Assembly (NCBI GenBank): GCA_023387655.1
Contig: JAEWHR010000244.1
Location: 1 to 24,891 of the forward strand
Direction: 5' to 3'
DNA length: 24,891 nucleotides
Source of the DNA: Bacillota bacterium
GTDB taxonomy: Bacteria; Bacillota; Clostridia; Lachnospirales; Lachnospiraceae
Below are positions 23,247 to 24,891 of the stretch, one piece after another (position 1 is the first letter of the stretch; every line of letters begins with the position of its first letter). A program made the translations under genes and the position numbers. The notes under the pieces were generated by a model that saw only the letters and a program-made list of their open reading frames with translations, was not told where the DNA came from and searched no databases.

Positions 23247-24170
23247 ATGGAAGTAGACTTTTCATTATCTGCTTATCGAATCTTTAATGCAGTGGCAAAA
23301 ACAGAGAATATATCTTTGGCAGCAAAGGAACTCTATATTAGCCAGCCAGCAATTAGTAAGGCAATTGCGAAGTTGGAGCAAAGTATGTCAGTTGCGTTAT
23401 TCACCAGAAATTCACGTGGAGTAAAACTGACGGAAGAAGGAAAACAGCTTTATTGTTATACTAAAACTGCATTTGAGACCCTGAAAGAAGGGGAAGATGC
23501 AATGAAACGTATCCATCAGTTAGGAATTGGACATATTCGTATTGGTGTCAGTACCACATTATGCAAATATATATTACTGCCTTTTTTAAAAGAATTTGTG
23601 GAGGAATATCCACATATTCGTTTTACGATACAGTGTCAATCTACGCTTCAAACATTAGGTTTACTAGAGGAAGGGAAATTAGATATTGGGTTAGTAGGAA
23701 AATCAGATACCATGAAGGGAATGATTTTTCAAAAGGTGGGAGAGATACAAGATATTTTTATCGCTACCAATAGTTACCTTGATAATTTAAAAATTAGAGA
23801 GGGAAGAGAACTAACTGGTCGTGAATTATTAGAAACAGGAAACCTTATGCTTCTTGATGAAAAAAATATAACCAGAATGTATATCGATGAGTATTTTGCG
23901 AAAAGGCAATTAAGACCTGCGCAGATTTTAGAGGTAAGCAGTATGGATTTATTAATTGAATTTGCAAAGACAGGGTTAGGTATTGCCTGTGTAATAGGTG
24001 AATTTGTTCAGAAAGAATTAGACTTGGGAGAATTAGCAGAGATTGCGCTACCGGGAAAACTTGATAAGCGAGAGATCGGATTCGCTTACATGAAGGAGAG
24101 GGCAAATCAGGAATCTGTTCGAAACTTTGCTCATAAGATGGAGGAATTGGTATGCGAAAGCCAAAGATGA
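23247..24170 (+). CDS. LysR-family transcriptional regulator
   Basis: 307 residues. The N-terminal winged helix-turn-helix (about 5-65) reads YRIFNAVAKTENISLAAKEL then ISQPAISKAIAKLE, which is diagnostic for LysR. A linker helix precedes a substrate-binding domain (about 93-300) of the periplasmic-binding-protein fold, starting GHIRIGVSTT and with LDIGLVGKSD mid-domain. The effector is not readable from sequence. ATG 23247 has GGGGAGG 7 nt upstream; another ATG at 23242 is out of frame and stops at once. Its last 19 nt overlap the start of the HAD hydrolase gene, so the two are translationally coupled and probably co-expressed. Confidence 0.92.
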   Translation: MEVDFSLSAYRIFNAVAKTENISLAAKELYISQPAISKAIAKLEQSMSVALFTRNSRGVKLTEEGKQLYCYTKTAFETLKEGEDAMKRIHQLGIGHIRIGVSTTLCKYILLPFLKEFVEEYPHIRFTIQCQSTLQTLGLLEEGKLDIGLVGKSDTMKGMIFQKVGEIQDIFIATNSYLDNLKIREGRELTGRELLETGNLMLLDEKNITRMYIDEYFAKRQLRPAQILEVSSMDLLIEFAKTGLGIACVIGEFVQKELDLGELAEIALPGKLDKREIGFAYMKERANQESVRNFAHKMEELVCESQR

Positions 24171-24891
24171 TCCTCTTTGACTATGGTCAGACCTTAGTGA
24201 AAGAGGTAGGATTTGAGTCACTGGCAGCAGAAGAAGCTGTATTGTCAAGGGCTATAAAAAATCCATACGGTGTGACAGCACAGGAAATGCTGGCGTTTGA
24301 TAAAGAATTAAATAAAGAAATTGGTAGATTTTCAAAGGAATCGATGGATGAGTATACATTAGAGGTTCATAACCATCCATATCAAAGATTTTTATATGAG
24401 TATTTTGGTTTGGAATTTAAGGAAGATCCTTATGATATTGAACAATTATTCTGGGACACAGCAGCGCCTGGAGTTCCTACAGACGGTATTAGAGAAGTAC
24501 TCAATTACCTAAAAGAGAATGACATTCGAGTTGGGGTTATCAGTAACATATCGTTTAGTGGGGAGGCCTTAAGACGTCGTTTGGCATCTACTCTTCCAGA
24601 ATATAATTTTGAGTTTATTATTGCATCAAGTGAATATGTATTTCGAAAGCCAAGCAAATTTTTATTTCAGTTAGCGCTTCGAAAGGCAGGATTGCAGCCA
24701 GAAGAGGTATGGTATTGTGGAGATAACATACTATGCGATATCATTGGTGCTTCAGAGTCTGGAATGTTTCCTGTATGGTATACTGGAGCAAATAAAACGG
24801 GTGGTTTCGATTATCGTGAGGATTATGAAGCAAGTCACCCTGACATACCTCTATGTAAAGTAGAGGAGTGGCATCAATTTATAGATTTTTT
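24152..24891 (+). CDS. HAD-superfamily hydrolase, C-terminus outside the window
   Basis: 246 full codons are visible and the frame is open at the right edge. HAD motif I is DYGQT (residues 10-14), with the nucleophile Asp, but Gly replaces the second Asp of the usual DxDxT. Motif II is VISNIS. The motif III Lys lies in RKPSKF, and motif IV is WYCGDNILCDI. A helical cap (about 20-100) sits after motif I, as in subfamily I. The missing second Asp means the usual phosphatase acid/base is absent; some HAD groups are like this, so activity needs testing. ATG 24152 lies inside the end of the LysR gene, with GGAGGA 6 nt upstream. The substrate is unknown. The start is missed if only longer, non-overlapping frames are considered. 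Confidence 0.85.
   Translation, partial: MRKPKMILFDYGQTLVKEVGFESLAAEEAVLSRAIKNPYGVTAQEMLAFDKELNKEIGRFSKESMDEYTLEVHNHPYQRFLYEYFGLEFKEDPYDIEQLFWDTAAPGVPTDGIREVLNYLKENDIRVGVISNISFSGEALRRRLASTLPEYNFEFIIASSEYVFRKPSKFLFQLALRKAGLQPEEVWYCGDNILCDIIGASESGMFPVWYTGANKTGGFDYREDYEASHPDIPLCKVEEWHQFIDF

Overview
The window is AT-rich, low-GC Firmicute DNA with strong AAGGAGG-type ribosome sites, good sigma-A promoters and mostly co-directional (+) genes. It looks like a plant-polysaccharide-fermenting member of the Lachnospiraceae. The adjacent pair of secreted cellulases, GH48-X2-CBM3 followed by GH9-CBM3c-X2-X2-CBM3, both without dockerins, matches my memory of Lachnoclostridium (Clostridium) phytofermentans, loci Cphy_3368/Cphy_3367. 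That is recollection and was not searched.

Layout. 1-1601: a BspA-type leucine-rich-repeat lipoprotein with its own promoter. 1670-3434: an ABC-F ATPase of the YkpA/YbiT type, with one intact and one decayed composite ATP site, ending in a strong terminator. 3473-5484: a GH13 protein resembling glycogen-debranching enzymes that lacks all three catalytic acids. 5485-5610: a 16-bp tandem repeat array leading into a TraX-family membrane protein (TTG start) and a DUF5721-like protein. 6909-9183: a perfect CIRCE operator and sigma-A promoter in front of htpG, then a terminator.

9184-15661: the cellulase locus. A long AT-rich leader carries an extended -10 promoter and iterated ACAGAT boxes. It is followed by GH48, a 124-nt gap with three hairpins and a possible internal promoter, GH9, and a classic terminator. 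The enzymes are an exo-acting cellobiohydrolase and a probable processive endoglucanase carrying closely related cellulose-binding modules (107 of 150 residues identical by hand). They should act together on crystalline cellulose as free secreted enzymes. 15665-15788 is a GC-richer, heavily self-complementary intergenic element that no gene explains.

15927-20681: a MoxR / DUF58 / transglutaminase-like membrane protein operon with its own promoter, an intercistronic hairpin and a two-way terminator. 20687-21797: a minus-strand lipoprotein of unknown role with a structured 3' region. 21910-24891: mutY behind a leader with a perfect 16-bp direct repeat, then a LysR regulator whose end overlaps a HAD-family hydrolase that runs off the window.

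Best leads: the catalytically dead GH13 protein; HrcA/CIRCE control of htpG with the operator doubling as a terminator; the concerted decay of one ATP site in the ABC-F protein; the structured element at 15665-15788; and the repeat-bearing leaders of the TraX gene, the GH48 gene and mutY.
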